Positions 6,867-14,194 of a stretch of 14,388 nt of DNA are shown here, piece after piece. The stretch covers positions 1 to 14,388 of the forward strand of contig JBOFSR010000011.1 of assembly GCA_051651645.1 (NCBI GenBank), written 5' to 3'. The notes below the pieces were generated by a model. It was not told where the DNA came from and made no database searches. It worked only from the letters and a program-made list of their open reading frames with translations. The translations under genes and the position numbers were made by a program. The stretch comes from JBOFSR01 sp051651645. GTDB taxonomy: Bacteria > Spirochaetota > Spirochaetia > Treponematales > Treponemataceae. The number at the start of each line of letters is the position of its first letter. Within the stretch, counting starts at the first letter, position 1.

Positions 6867-8951
6867 ATGAAAGCAAACGAAACAAAAGTAGATAAATTCT
6901 TAGCCTCAAATGGAACAACGTTTTCAATTCCTGTTTATCAGCGAAATTATGATTGGAGTTCACCGCAATGCAAGCAACTTATAAATGATATTTTGCATGC
7001 GGGAAAAAATGATACTATCGAGGCTCATTTTATTGGAAGCATTGTCTACGTTCATGATGATGTCTATTCTGCCTCTGGCGTAACAGAATTGACAATTATT
7101 GATGGACAACAACGTCTTACTACAATGACACTTATTTATATAGCACTTTATAGGTTAGCTCAAAGGATAGGGGATAAAATATTAGAAAGCAAAATTCACA
7201 AAACGTATTTGATTAATGAATTTGTGCAAGAAGCAGAAAAACTAAAATTAAAACCAACAGAAAATAACAAAGAGGCATTAAACTACATTTTAAACGCACA
7301 AGACGGCGAAGAATTTAAAAAATATTCAAAAATAATCGAGAACTTCAAATTTTTCAAAAATGAAATTAATGAAGATAACTACGAAGCTGTTTTAAAAGGT
7401 TTATCAAAACTAATCTTTATTGATATAGCTCTTGATAGGCAAAGAGATAATCCTCAAAGAATTTTTGAAAGTCTCAATTCAACGGGGCTTGCATTGTCAC
7501 AAGCAGACTTAATCAGAAACTATATTCTAATGGGGTTAAAACAAAACGAGCAGGAAAAAATATATAAGGGTTATTGGGATGTCATTGAAAAAAATGCGAA
7601 AGATGAAACCCTTAATCAAACGAAAGTTTCTGATTTTATTCGTGACTACCTTACACTCAAAAATAAAGAAATTCCTAACAAAGCAAATGTTTATACAACA
7701 TTTAAAAAAACGTATCCCACTACAACAATTGATTTTTTAGAGGAAAATCTTACCGATCTAAAGTCTTTGAGCACGTTTTATAATAAACTTGTTAATCCAA
7801 AAAATGAAAATGATAAAGAGATCAGAAGACATTTGGAATTTATAAATCGCCTTGAAATAAACGTTGCCTACCCTTTTCTGATGAAGGTATACGAAGATTT
7901 TTCAACAGAGAAAATAGACAAAAATACATTTATTCAAGTTTTATTACTTATTCAAGCATACGTATTTAGACGGTTTATAGTAGGACTGCAAACAAATGCT
8001 TTAAACAAAATATTTATGTCGTTGTATGATAAAATAGACCAACATGATTATCTGCTTTCTATTCAAAAAACACTTTTACTGTTTTCAGGATCTCAAAAAT
8101 TTCCTCGAGATACAGAAACCATCAATGCGTTAAAAGAAAAAGATGTTTATAGTATTAAGTCAAAGAATAGAATATATTTATTTGAGCAGCTTGAAAACTA
8201 TCAAAATAACGAACCTGTTGTAATTGATGAAAATCCAGATATTACATTTGAGCATATTTTTCCTCAAAATCCTGATCCTACATGGAAAATTGATTTAGGA
8301 ACTGAAGAATATACTTTTATTAAAGAAACATATTTAAATACTATTGGAAACCTCACGTTGTCAGGAAACAACGGAAAACTGAGCAATAAATCTTTTGCCG
8401 AGAAAAAATATATGAATGAAGAGGGAAAAGAGCAAGGTTATATTTTTAGTCGGCTCAGGCTAAATAGAGATGTAAAAGATAAAGAAAAATGGGGAAAAGC
8501 AGAAATAGAGGAGCGAGCTAATAACATAGCTGAAAGATTTCTCGAAATTTGGCAAATCCCAAATATAAATATTGAGAGCGTTTACAGCTCAGATGAAGTA
8601 AATATCTTTGATGCAGATGATCCAACAGGGAAGAGTATTGAGTCTGCAACATTCTTTGATCAAAAAATTGAACTGAAAATTGACAAAAAAAACTCTATGG
8701 CTGATTTTTACATTATTGTCATACGAAAATTATTTGAATTACACTCCGAAATATTTTTTGAAACAGCTTTGGGAGAAAAATTAAAAATAACTACAAATGA
8801 ATCTAACTACGGAAATTTACAATATGCAAATCTGACCGATACATATTTTATTCTAACAAATACGAGTAGCATTGATAAATTTAAAAACATCAAGTATGCA
8901 CTAAAAAAACTTGGATATGAAGACCAACTGACACTAAAATATGCAGATTAA
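6867..8951 (+). CDS. DUF262/DUF1524 (GmrSD-type) nuclease
   Basis: A single-chain protein of 694 residues with the layout of GmrSD-type modification-dependent restriction enzymes, also seen in SspE and BrxU. The N-terminal DUF262 NTPase domain (about 5-265) has IPVYQRNYDW (21-30), DGQQRLTTMTL (79-89), and FESLNSTGLALSQADLIRNY (200-219). The middle region is helical. The DUF1524 HNH-like nuclease domain (about 440-565) has FEHIFPQNP with candidate catalytic His463, then TIGNLTLSGNNGKLSNKSF (492-510) with Asn and Lys residues of the His-Asn-Lys arrangement. Residues 595-694 form an extra domain (FFDQKIELKI to YEDQLTLKYAD) that I cannot name. All key motifs look intact, so it is probably active. 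Known relatives cut modified or foreign phage DNA; the substrate here cannot be read from sequence. AAAGGA (6856-6861) lies five bases before the ATG. Base composition is visibly more A/T-rich than in xseA or cysS, which suggests acquisition by transfer. Confidence 0.9.
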   Translation: MKANETKVDKFLASNGTTFSIPVYQRNYDWSSPQCKQLINDILHAGKNDTIEAHFIGSIVYVHDDVYSASGVTELTIIDGQQRLTTMTLIYIALYRLAQRIGDKILESKIHKTYLINEFVQEAEKLKLKPTENNKEALNYILNAQDGEEFKKYSKIIENFKFFKNEINEDNYEAVLKGLSKLIFIDIALDRQRDNPQRIFESLNSTGLALSQADLIRNYILMGLKQNEQEKIYKGYWDVIEKNAKDETLNQTKVSDFIRDYLTLKNKEIPNKANVYTTFKKTYPTTTIDFLEENLTDLKSLSTFYNKLVNPKNENDKEIRRHLEFINRLEINVAYPFLMKVYEDFSTEKIDKNTFIQVLLLIQAYVFRRFIVGLQTNALNKIFMSLYDKIDQHDYLLSIQKTLLLFSGSQKFPRDTETINALKEKDVYSIKSKNRIYLFEQLENYQNNEPVVIDENPDITFEHIFPQNPDPTWKIDLGTEEYTFIKETYLNTIGNLTLSGNNGKLSNKSFAEKKYMNEEGKEQGYIFSRLRLNRDVKDKEKWGKAEIEERANNIAERFLEIWQIPNINIESVYSSDEVNIFDADDPTGKSIESATFFDQKIELKIDKKNSMADFYIIVIRKLFELHSEIFFETALGEKLKITTNESNYGNLQYANLTDTYFILTNTSSIDKFKNIKYALKKLGYEDQLTLKYAD

Positions 8952-8976
8952 AATTGAAAGTAAAGCTTTTTCAATT
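8952..8976. terminator. Bidirectional hairpin between the DUF262 gene and cysS
   Basis: AATTGAAA (8952-8959) and TTTCAATT (8969-8976) form a perfect 8-bp stem around a 9-base loop, starting right after the DUF262 stop codon. Read on the minus strand it runs into TTTTAA, so it could end the cysS transcript; on the plus strand the T-run is poor. It lies between convergent genes, a normal place for a shared terminator. Confidence 0.45.
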
Positions 8977-8985
8977 GTTACGTGT

Positions 8986-9004
8986 AAAAAAACTGTTTTA
9001 GTTT
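8986..9004 (-). terminator. Small hairpin plus T-run overlapping the cysS stop codon
   Basis: On the minus strand AAACT (9004-9000), a 5-base loop and AGTTT (8994-8990) form a short stem that runs straight into TTTT (8989-8986). The stem includes two bases of the cysS stop codon. It is A/T-rich and weak alone, but together with the hairpin at 8952-8976 it could terminate cysS transcription. Confidence 0.35.
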
Positions 9005-10484
9005 ACGTGGATAGTCCTTTTTTCCATGTTGTGCCTGCGGGACTGTCTTCTAACACAATATTCATGTTTTGGAGCTTTGTTCTAATTTCATCCGCAAGGG
9101 CATAATTTTTAGCTTTCTTCGCCTCATTTCGCTGTTCAATCAAAAGAGTAATTTCACTCACCTGCTCGTCAGATAGTTCATTTTTGAGCTTTTCTGCTAT
9201 TTTTAAAAGCGATAAGCCTAAAACGCTATCCATTTGATTGATAATTGCAATTTTTTCTTCAACGCTACACATTGTGTCTTTGATGGACATTTGCAGCTCA
9301 GAAAGTGCCCGCGGAAGGGATAAATCATCTTCAAGGGCTTCTTTAAATTGATCGATAAATCCTTGAGAATGCTCAGAAGGCATCGTTTTTTCTAAAAGCG
9401 AATGTAACTCTGCTTCATTTTTTATTCCCGTCTGATCAAGAAGTTTTGCGATGCGGTTCATTAAGGCAGCACGACTATTTTTTGCACTATCCATTGCGTT
9501 CCACGAAAAAGCCAGCTGCGTACGGTAATGCCCACCGAGCAAGAAAAATCGATAATCGAGAGGATCGTATCCTGCTTCAATAAGAGATTGCAACGTTAAA
9601 AAATTCCCTTCGGATTTTGACATTTTTTGACTGGCATTTTCTGTATCATTTTGCTTTGCAATAACTAAAAACTCATTATGAAGCCAATAATTAACCCATT
9701 TTTTTCCTGTAGCTCCCTCTGATTGAGCGATTTCATTCGTGTGATGAATCGGAATGTGATCAATTCCGCCTGTGTGAATGTCAATATTTTCGCCTAAGTA
9801 CTTCATGCTCATAGCCGAGCATTCAATGTGCCAACCAGGATAGCCTTTGCCCCAAGGAGAATCCCACACAAGGGCATGATTTTCAAATTTGCTTTTGGTA
9901 AACCACAGCACAAAATCGTAGGGATTGCGTTTGTTTGCATCAACGCTAATGCGTGCTCCAGACTTTAAGTCGTCAAGGTTTAGCATAGCGAGTTTTCCGT
10001 AATCAGCGAATGTTGACACGTCAAAATAAAGATTTCCGCCTGCCATGTACGTATGTCCTTTTTCCTCGAGGCGACTGATAAGGGCAATCATGTCAGCAAT
10101 GTGGTCGGTTGCCTTGCAGACAATTGAAGGGCGTAAAATATTGAGGCGGTCTGTGTCGGCATAGAAAGCGTCAGTGTAAAATTGTGCAATATCCAAAACG
10201 GATTGGCCACGTTCTTTTGCGGTTTTGAGCATTTTGTCTTCGCCGTCGTCAGTATCGCCACTTAAATGCCCAATATCAGTAATGTTCATCACGTGAGTAA
10301 CATCATAATTTAAAAACTTAAAAGTGCGGTGAAGAGTGTCTAAAAAAACATAGGCTCGTAAATTACCAATATGAGCATAGTTGTAAACAGTTGGGCCACA
10401 TCCGTAAAAACCAACACAGCCTTTTTTGACAGGAACAAAATCTTGTAGCTTTCTTCCCATTGTATTATAAAATCGTAATGACAT
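9003..10484 (-). CDS. cysS: Cysteinyl-tRNA synthetase (CysS)
   Basis: Charges tRNA-Cys with cysteine using ATP (class I aminoacyl-tRNA synthetase, cytoplasmic, EC 6.1.1.16). From the start chosen here it has 493 residues, slightly longer than E. coli CysS (461). Visible motifs are GFYGCGPTVYNYAHIGNLR with zinc ligand Cys29 and HIGN at 38-41, NITDIGH (67-73), GWHIECSAMS with Cys222, HIPIHHTNEIAQSEG with His247 and Glu251 completing the zinc site, and the KMSKS loop (287-291). The C-terminal part carries the DALR-type anticodon-binding helices ending RNEAKKAKNYALADEIRTKL. The frame is open twelve codons further upstream to an ATG at 10520, but AGAGGA (10490-10495, minus strand) sits five bases before the ATG at 10484. 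MSLRFYNT is also the usual family start, so I use that one. It is the only minus-strand gene here. Confidence 0.97.
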   Translation of the reverse strand: MSLRFYNTMGRKLQDFVPVKKGCVGFYGCGPTVYNYAHIGNLRAYVFLDTLHRTFKFLNYDVTHVMNITDIGHLSGDTDDGEDKMLKTAKERGQSVLDIAQFYTDAFYADTDRLNILRPSIVCKATDHIADMIALISRLEEKGHTYMAGGNLYFDVSTFADYGKLAMLNLDDLKSGARISVDANKRNPYDFVLWFTKSKFENHALVWDSPWGKGYPGWHIECSAMSMKYLGENIDIHTGGIDHIPIHHTNEIAQSEGATGKKWVNYWLHNEFLVIAKQNDTENASQKMSKSEGNFLTLQSLIEAGYDPLDYRFFLLGGHYRTQLAFSWNAMDSAKNSRAALMNRIAKLLDQTGIKNEAELHSLLEKTMPSEHSQGFIDQFKEALEDDLSLPRALSELQMSIKDTMCSVEEKIAIINQMDSVLGLSLLKIAEKLKNELSDEQVSEITLLIEQRNEAKKAKNYALADEIRTKLQNMNIVLEDSPAGTTWKKGLST

Positions 10485-10536
10485 ATTATTCCTCTGGTTC
10501 TTGACTAGCAAAGTTTTCAATACTCACACTTCTTTT

Positions 10537-10565
10537 AGTGTACCACAAAATTCTTAGGTTTGCAA
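10537..10565 (-). promoter_or_regulatory. Candidate cysS promoter
   Basis: Read on the minus strand: TTGCAA (10565-10560), a 17-base spacer and TACACT (10542-10537). Each hexamer matches consensus at 4 of 6. Transcription would start near 10530, leaving a leader of about 45 bases before the ATG at 10484. That also argues against translation starting at 10520. Confidence 0.4.
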
Positions 10566-10652
10566 CTATTGAATTTCAAAGGTCTTCTTTTTGTAATAAT
10601 TGCACACCTTATATCGCAAAAACATATAATCAAAAATTTATAAACTATTTTA

Positions 10653-10680
10653 TTGACTTTACATATATTTAATCTATTAT
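10653..10680 (+). promoter_or_regulatory. Candidate promoter of the ctp-rsmE gene group
   Basis: TTGACT (10653-10658) and TATTAT (10675-10680), each 5 of 6 to consensus, are spaced by 16 bases. The leader to the ctp ATG would be about 118 bases. A second, perfect -35 (TTGACA, 10771-10776) lies nearer the gene, but the only -10 at the right distance (GACAAT, 10794-10799) is poor and overlaps the ribosome binding site. Confidence 0.4.
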
Positions 10681-10804
10681 GCTTCATTGACTCATACATA
10701 GTATTATTAAAAAATACTTTTAACATTCATAATAATCAAAAAAAAGCCGATTATCTAAATGCATAGTAGATTGACAACGGATATCATATAGGAGACAATA
10801 TCGC

Positions 10805-12295
10805 ATGGTACAAAATATTCCTTTTTATAGCAAAAAATTCAAAACCTTTAATCTTTTTTTTGCTTTTCTTTTTTTTAGCTCGCAAGTTTTTTCCTTTTCT
10901 CCTGCCTCCTCCGCTGATGGTCAGACAAGTGCCCAAAAATCACGGCAATATATAGAAACTATGAAAAATGTTTTTAATTTGCTTGAGGCAAGTTATGTTG
11001 AAGAATTTGACACGCGTAAATTATACGAAGGTGCACTTAAAGGAATGCTTGAAGCCTTAGAAGATCCCTACACGGTGTATATGGATATGCCACAGCTGAG
11101 AAATATTCAAAATACAACAATTGGTCATTTTGGCGGCGTTGGCCTTACAATTACAAAGCCCTTTACTTCAACGCCAGAAAAGCCTTCCTATGTTGAAGTC
11201 GTTTCGCCTATTGAGGACAGCCCTGGGTGGAAGGCGGGAATTCAGGCAGGTGATTTTATTGTATCTATTGACGAAACAGAAACGCAAGGGATCACCATGG
11301 AGGAAGTTCTTTCACTTTTGCGAGGGCGAGTAGGTGATCCTGTCAATTTGATGATTAAACGCGGTAAAAATATGGAATTCCCCGTCACTCTTTTACGGGA
11401 TGTGATTGAAGTTCCAACGGTGAAGCACGCCATGATTGAAAATGATATTGGCTATTTACGCATTGCTGAGTTTACACCTAAAACGCCTGAAAGAGCCCAA
11501 GAAGCTTTAGATTTTTTTAGCAAACAAAATTACAAAGGCTTGATTATTGACCTACGAAATAACCCTGGTGGATTAATTACCAGCGTTGTTTCTGTAGCGG
11601 ATAAATTTATTGATGCAGGAGTTATTGTTTCTACAAAAGGGCGATCTTCTAAAAACTCAAGTCACTATAACGCAAATAACGCAACCACGACGGTAAAAAA
11701 AGGATTGCCAATTGTGGTGCTAATTAATAAGGGATCGGCAAGTGCATCAGAAATTCTTGCAGGAGCATTAAAAGATTACCATCTTGCGTATCTTGTTGGA
11801 GAAAATACTTTTGGAAAAGGATCTGTTCAACAAGTAATTCCGCTCCCCAATACTGATGGCATTAAGATGACAATGGCACGATATTACACACCAAGCGATG
11901 CAAATATTGATAAAGTGGGCATTCCCCCAGATAGAGAATCAAAGCTCCCCGATTTAACTGAAGAGGAAGAAAAAGCGTACCAAAATCTTGTTTCATCACA
12001 AGAGATTAGCACAAAAGTTGCGAGCAACCCAACTATGTCTTCAGCAGATGTTGCCCGCTATGCAGGAGAGCTTCAAAAAACGTATAAACTTGATTTGCGT
12101 ATTTTGCGTCGGCTCATCAATATTGAAGTGTTTCGCACCAAAGAGCAGCCTGTTTATGACTTAGATTTTGATATTCAATTAAAAGAAGCAGTCTCTGTTT
12201 TGCGTAATGAGTCTGTTGCGGAATTAATTCGTAAAACAAAAACTATTCATGAGTTGCAAGATGAAGCCGCAAAAAAGGCTGAAAAAGAAAAATAA
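10805..12295 (+). CDS. ctp: Carboxy-terminal processing protease, S41 family (Ctp)
   Basis: Exported serine protease that trims the C-termini of, or degrades, envelope proteins; its PDZ domain recognises substrate tails. The 496 residues begin with basic residues and a hydrophobic stretch (about 14-31, FNLFFAFLFFSSQVFSF), followed by small residues suited to signal cleavage, so it acts outside the cytoplasmic membrane. Next come an N-terminal helical segment with LEALEDPYTVYMD (82-94), a PDZ domain (about 105-195, GHFGGVGLTI and AGIQAGDFIVSID), and the S41 core (205-380) with LIIDLRNNPGGLI (246-258). The catalytic Ser313 lies in NKGSASASEILAGALKD, and Lys338 and Gln342 in NTFGKGSVQQ; the spacing matches CtpB. 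The C-terminal 100 residues are charged and helical, ending in a Lys/Glu-rich tail. AGGAG (10790-10794) is ten bases from the ATG, a slightly long gap. rsmE follows after three bases. Confidence 0.95.
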   Translation: MVQNIPFYSKKFKTFNLFFAFLFFSSQVFSFSPASSADGQTSAQKSRQYIETMKNVFNLLEASYVEEFDTRKLYEGALKGMLEALEDPYTVYMDMPQLRNIQNTTIGHFGGVGLTITKPFTSTPEKPSYVEVVSPIEDSPGWKAGIQAGDFIVSIDETETQGITMEEVLSLLRGRVGDPVNLMIKRGKNMEFPVTLLRDVIEVPTVKHAMIENDIGYLRIAEFTPKTPERAQEALDFFSKQNYKGLIIDLRNNPGGLITSVVSVADKFIDAGVIVSTKGRSSKNSSHYNANNATTTVKKGLPIVVLINKGSASASEILAGALKDYHLAYLVGENTFGKGSVQQVIPLPNTDGIKMTMARYYTPSDANIDKVGIPPDRESKLPDLTEEEEKAYQNLVSSQEISTKVASNPTMSSADVARYAGELQKTYKLDLRILRRLINIEVFRTKEQPVYDLDFDIQLKEAVSVLRNESVAELIRKTKTIHELQDEAAKKAEKEK

Positions 12296-12298
12296 GTC

Positions 12299-13108
12299 AT
12301 GCGCCAGTTTATTCTTCAATCACCTTTAAATGATAATGCTGAGGCAGTTATTACAGGCAAGGATTTTAAGTATTTAACGCATGTTTTACGTCTTCAGCAA
12401 GACGATGAAATTGAGGTACGTTTGGCAAACGGCGAGTTACGCTTGATGAAAATAAAAAAGCTAACAAATAAGAGCCTTGTTTTGCAAAGCGATGATGCTA
12501 GCAAAGAGAATCATTCTTTGGTCGTGCCAAGTGAGGGCTTGTTTTTTGCTGGTGAAAAGGCTGTAGGCTATGGGGCTCAAATTACTTTACTGCAGGCTCT
12601 AACAAAGCCACAAAAAATGGATGTGATTATTCGTCAGGCAACTGAAATCGGTGTTTCAAAAATTATTCCCCTTGAAACGGAGTATTCATTTAGACAATCG
12701 GATTCAGCAAATCGTTTATTGCGGTGGCAAAGAATTATTCGTGAAGCACGCCAGCAGTCTGGCTCCCCTATTGACACAGTGATTGAAAAACCTCAAAATA
12801 TTGAGTATAGTTTTAAATTGATTGAATCAGATTGTGGTGAGTCATCCTGCCGTGTGTTAATTTCAGAGAAAAAAAAATTTAAGAATTCTATTTTTGAGAT
12901 TTTTGCGAAAAAGCCTAAAAATATTTATCTTGCAGTTGGCTCAGAAGGTGGATTTTCTTCTCTTGAGGAAAACTTGTTTTTAGAAAATTATTTCCATGCA
13001 GTCCATTTTTCAACTAATATATTGCGTTCAGAAACAGCTGCTGTATACGGTTTGTCTGTGGTACAAAATTTACTAACGGAGTTTTCTTCATGGCAAAAGA
13101 AAGAATAA
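12299..13108 (+). CDS. rsmE: 16S rRNA (uracil-1498-N3)-methyltransferase (RsmE)
   Basis: Methylates N3 of U1498 in 16S rRNA of the small ribosomal subunit using S-adenosylmethionine (SPOUT/trefoil-knot family). The 269 residues compare with about 243 in E. coli. The N-terminal PUA-like RNA-binding part (1-85) shows HVLRLQQDDEIEVRLANGEL (28-47). The SPOUT domain follows with LLQALTKPQKMDVIIRQATE (97-116), EIGVSKIIPLETEYS, RIIREARQQSGS, and the SAM-binding knot LAVGSEGGFSSLEE (211-224) and ILRSETAAVYGL (241-252). The extra length comes from an insert around residues 172-196. The start is three bases after the ctp stop with only a weak ribosome binding site, so translation is probably coupled to ctp. 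Its 3' end overlaps the next gene by 19 bases in another frame. Confidence 0.95.
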   Translation: MRQFILQSPLNDNAEAVITGKDFKYLTHVLRLQQDDEIEVRLANGELRLMKIKKLTNKSLVLQSDDASKENHSLVVPSEGLFFAGEKAVGYGAQITLLQALTKPQKMDVIIRQATEIGVSKIIPLETEYSFRQSDSANRLLRWQRIIREARQQSGSPIDTVIEKPQNIEYSFKLIESDCGESSCRVLISEKKKFKNSIFEIFAKKPKNIYLAVGSEGGFSSLEENLFLENYFHAVHFSTNILRSETAAVYGLSVVQNLLTEFSSWQKKE

Positions 13109-13824
13109 GCTTATTCAATATTCCCATTGATGTATTAACCCTTGAAGATTTTGAGGGCGAAATACTCTCGCTTCTTGAAAAAAAAGGACAAAAGCAAATT
13201 GTTTTGTTGTCAATTTGGAATCTTCTTTTTGCTCGCATAAATGCTGAATATGCTGAGTGTCTCAAAAAAGCCGATTTAGTATTGCCTATATCAAAAAGCA
13301 TTATTACAGGAGCAGCCTTTCTAAAAAAAACGGTTCCTGTAAAGCATAATCCCTTTACGACAATTATTTTCTTACTTGGAATTTTAGACGCTCATTATAA
13401 ATCGCTTTATTTGCTTGGCGGTAGAGGAAAAACACTCAGTCTTGCGGAAAAAAATGTTCACTCAACCTTTCCTAATTTGCAAATTGTAGGGCGTTTTATT
13501 GGACATTATAATAAAAGTAAAGAAAAAGATGTTGTGGCAGCAATTTACAAGGCGACGCCCTCTCTTGTTCTTTTAAGTTCTGGTGTTGCAGGCAAAGATC
13601 GCTGGATTCACCGTCGTCGAGATAAATTTTCTGCAAGTATCTTTCTTTGGAGTAAACATATTCTTCCCGTTTTTGCAAAAGAAAAAAAACGTGTTTCAAA
13701 TGAAGTTTTTAATCGCGGATTTGAAATTTGGGAAGAAATTTTAACTAATCCCCTAAAAATATTTCTAATTATTCCTTTTATTTGGTATCTCTTATCGCTG
13801 CTTTGGTGTAAGCTGTTTAAGTAG
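13090..13824 (+). CDS. Divergent WecG/TagA/CpsF-family glycosyltransferase homologue with C-terminal membrane segment
   Basis: WecG/TagA/CpsF enzymes add ManNAc-type sugars to lipid-linked carriers in envelope polysaccharide synthesis. This 244-residue protein keeps the family outline: FNIPIDVLTLEDFEGEI at the start, INAEYAECLKKADLVLP (50-66), LYLLGGRGKTLSLAEKN (106-122), FPNLQIVGRFIGHYNK (127-142) and the LVLLSSGVAGKDRWI segment (159-173). The usual PDG with the proposed catalytic Asp after the ADLVLP stretch is replaced by PIS (66-68). The usual G-P-Q-E-W motif is GVAGKDRW. The Gly/Arg-rich region near the end is not recognisable. Residues 223-240 form a strongly hydrophobic helix, unlike the peripheral tail of TagA. 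It may be a specialised or inactive branch. GGAG (13078-13081) is eight bases before the ATG inside rsmE, which supports this start. Confidence 0.72.
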   Translation: MAKERISLFNIPIDVLTLEDFEGEILSLLEKKGQKQIVLLSIWNLLFARINAEYAECLKKADLVLPISKSIITGAAFLKKTVPVKHNPFTTIIFLLGILDAHYKSLYLLGGRGKTLSLAEKNVHSTFPNLQIVGRFIGHYNKSKEKDVVAAIYKATPSLVLLSSGVAGKDRWIHRRRDKFSASIFLWSKHILPVFAKEKKRVSNEVFNRGFEIWEEILTNPLKIFLIIPFIWYLLSLLWCKLFK

Positions 13825-13852
13825 CAAAAAGAAATTGTATTTATAGGAATTC

Positions 13853-14194
13853 ATGTTGCGATTATTTTCAGTTAAGGAAGTTGAGCAAATTACTCGTGTT
13901 CGATCACATATTTTGCAGTGCTGGGCAGAAACGGTGCCTTTTTTGCAGCCACAAAAAGATGCCTATGCACGGTGGCAATATACGGTGAGGGATGTTCAAT
14001 TTGTCTTGCGATTACAATATTTACAAGACAATGAGAACTTGATGCTGGATGAAGCGATTGAGCAAATATTAACCGAAATTGCAGATGAGCGAAAATTAAA
14101 AACAATTCTTAATTTTAATTTACTAAAAACAGAATTGCTCGAATTATTTCAAGCTACAAAAAAATTATCAATAAATCACAGTGAGTTATTTTGA
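13853..14194 (+). CDS. Small MerR-like HTH protein
   Basis: A 113-residue protein whose N-terminal half fits the winged helix of MerR-type DNA-binding domains. The recognition part is FSVKEVEQITRVRSHILQCW (5-24), the wing region is DAYARWQYTVRDVQFVLRLQ (36-55), and LMLDEAIEQIL (63-73) matches the usual end of the domain. The C-terminal 35 residues are helical and leucine-rich, perhaps a dimerisation helix. No metal-binding cysteine set is present (a single Cys at 23), so a MerR-type metal sensor is unlikely. It could be a transcription regulator or a structural DNA-binding protein. AGGA (13845-13848) lies four bases from the ATG. It sits 28 bases after the glycosyltransferase-like gene with no terminator between, so it is likely in the same transcript. 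Its target is unknown. Confidence 0.75.
   Translation: MLRLFSVKEVEQITRVRSHILQCWAETVPFLQPQKDAYARWQYTVRDVQFVLRLQYLQDNENLMLDEAIEQILTEIADERKLKTILNFNLLKTELLELFQATKKLSINHSELF

Larger units (their letters stand above)
10485..10804. other. A/T-rich divergent intergenic region between cysS and ctp
   Basis: These 320 bases hold no convincing gene. They contain a probable cysS promoter on the minus strand, a probable ctp promoter on the plus strand, and the ctp ribosome binding site. There is also an inverted repeat ATAATC/GATTAT (10732-10737 and 10749-10754, 11-base gap) of unknown meaning. A short minus-strand frame at 10535-10726 has low-complexity composition and no ribosome binding site. Confidence 0.6.

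Noticed and set aside
6078..9002. Flanking direct or inverted repeats as att or IS ends around the DUF6994-DUF262 cassette
   Set aside because: Comparison by eye of both edges found no shared repeat longer than a few A/T-rich bases and no transposase or integrase gene.
10485..10520. Upstream in-frame start for cysS (MKTLLVKNQ...)
   Set aside because: The internal ATG at 10484 has AGAGGA at ideal spacing and gives the family's usual N-terminus. The predicted transcription start would leave almost no leader for the longer form.
10535..10726. Minus-strand open frame of 63 codons between cysS and ctp
   Set aside because: It lies in A/T-rich promoter DNA, overlaps the likely cysS promoter, has no ribosome binding site and gives an unstructured product.
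10771..10799. Perfect TTGACA before ctp as the main promoter
   Set aside because: The only -10 at 17 bases (GACAAT) is weak and overlaps the AGGAG ribosome binding site; the site at 10653-10680 is better overall.
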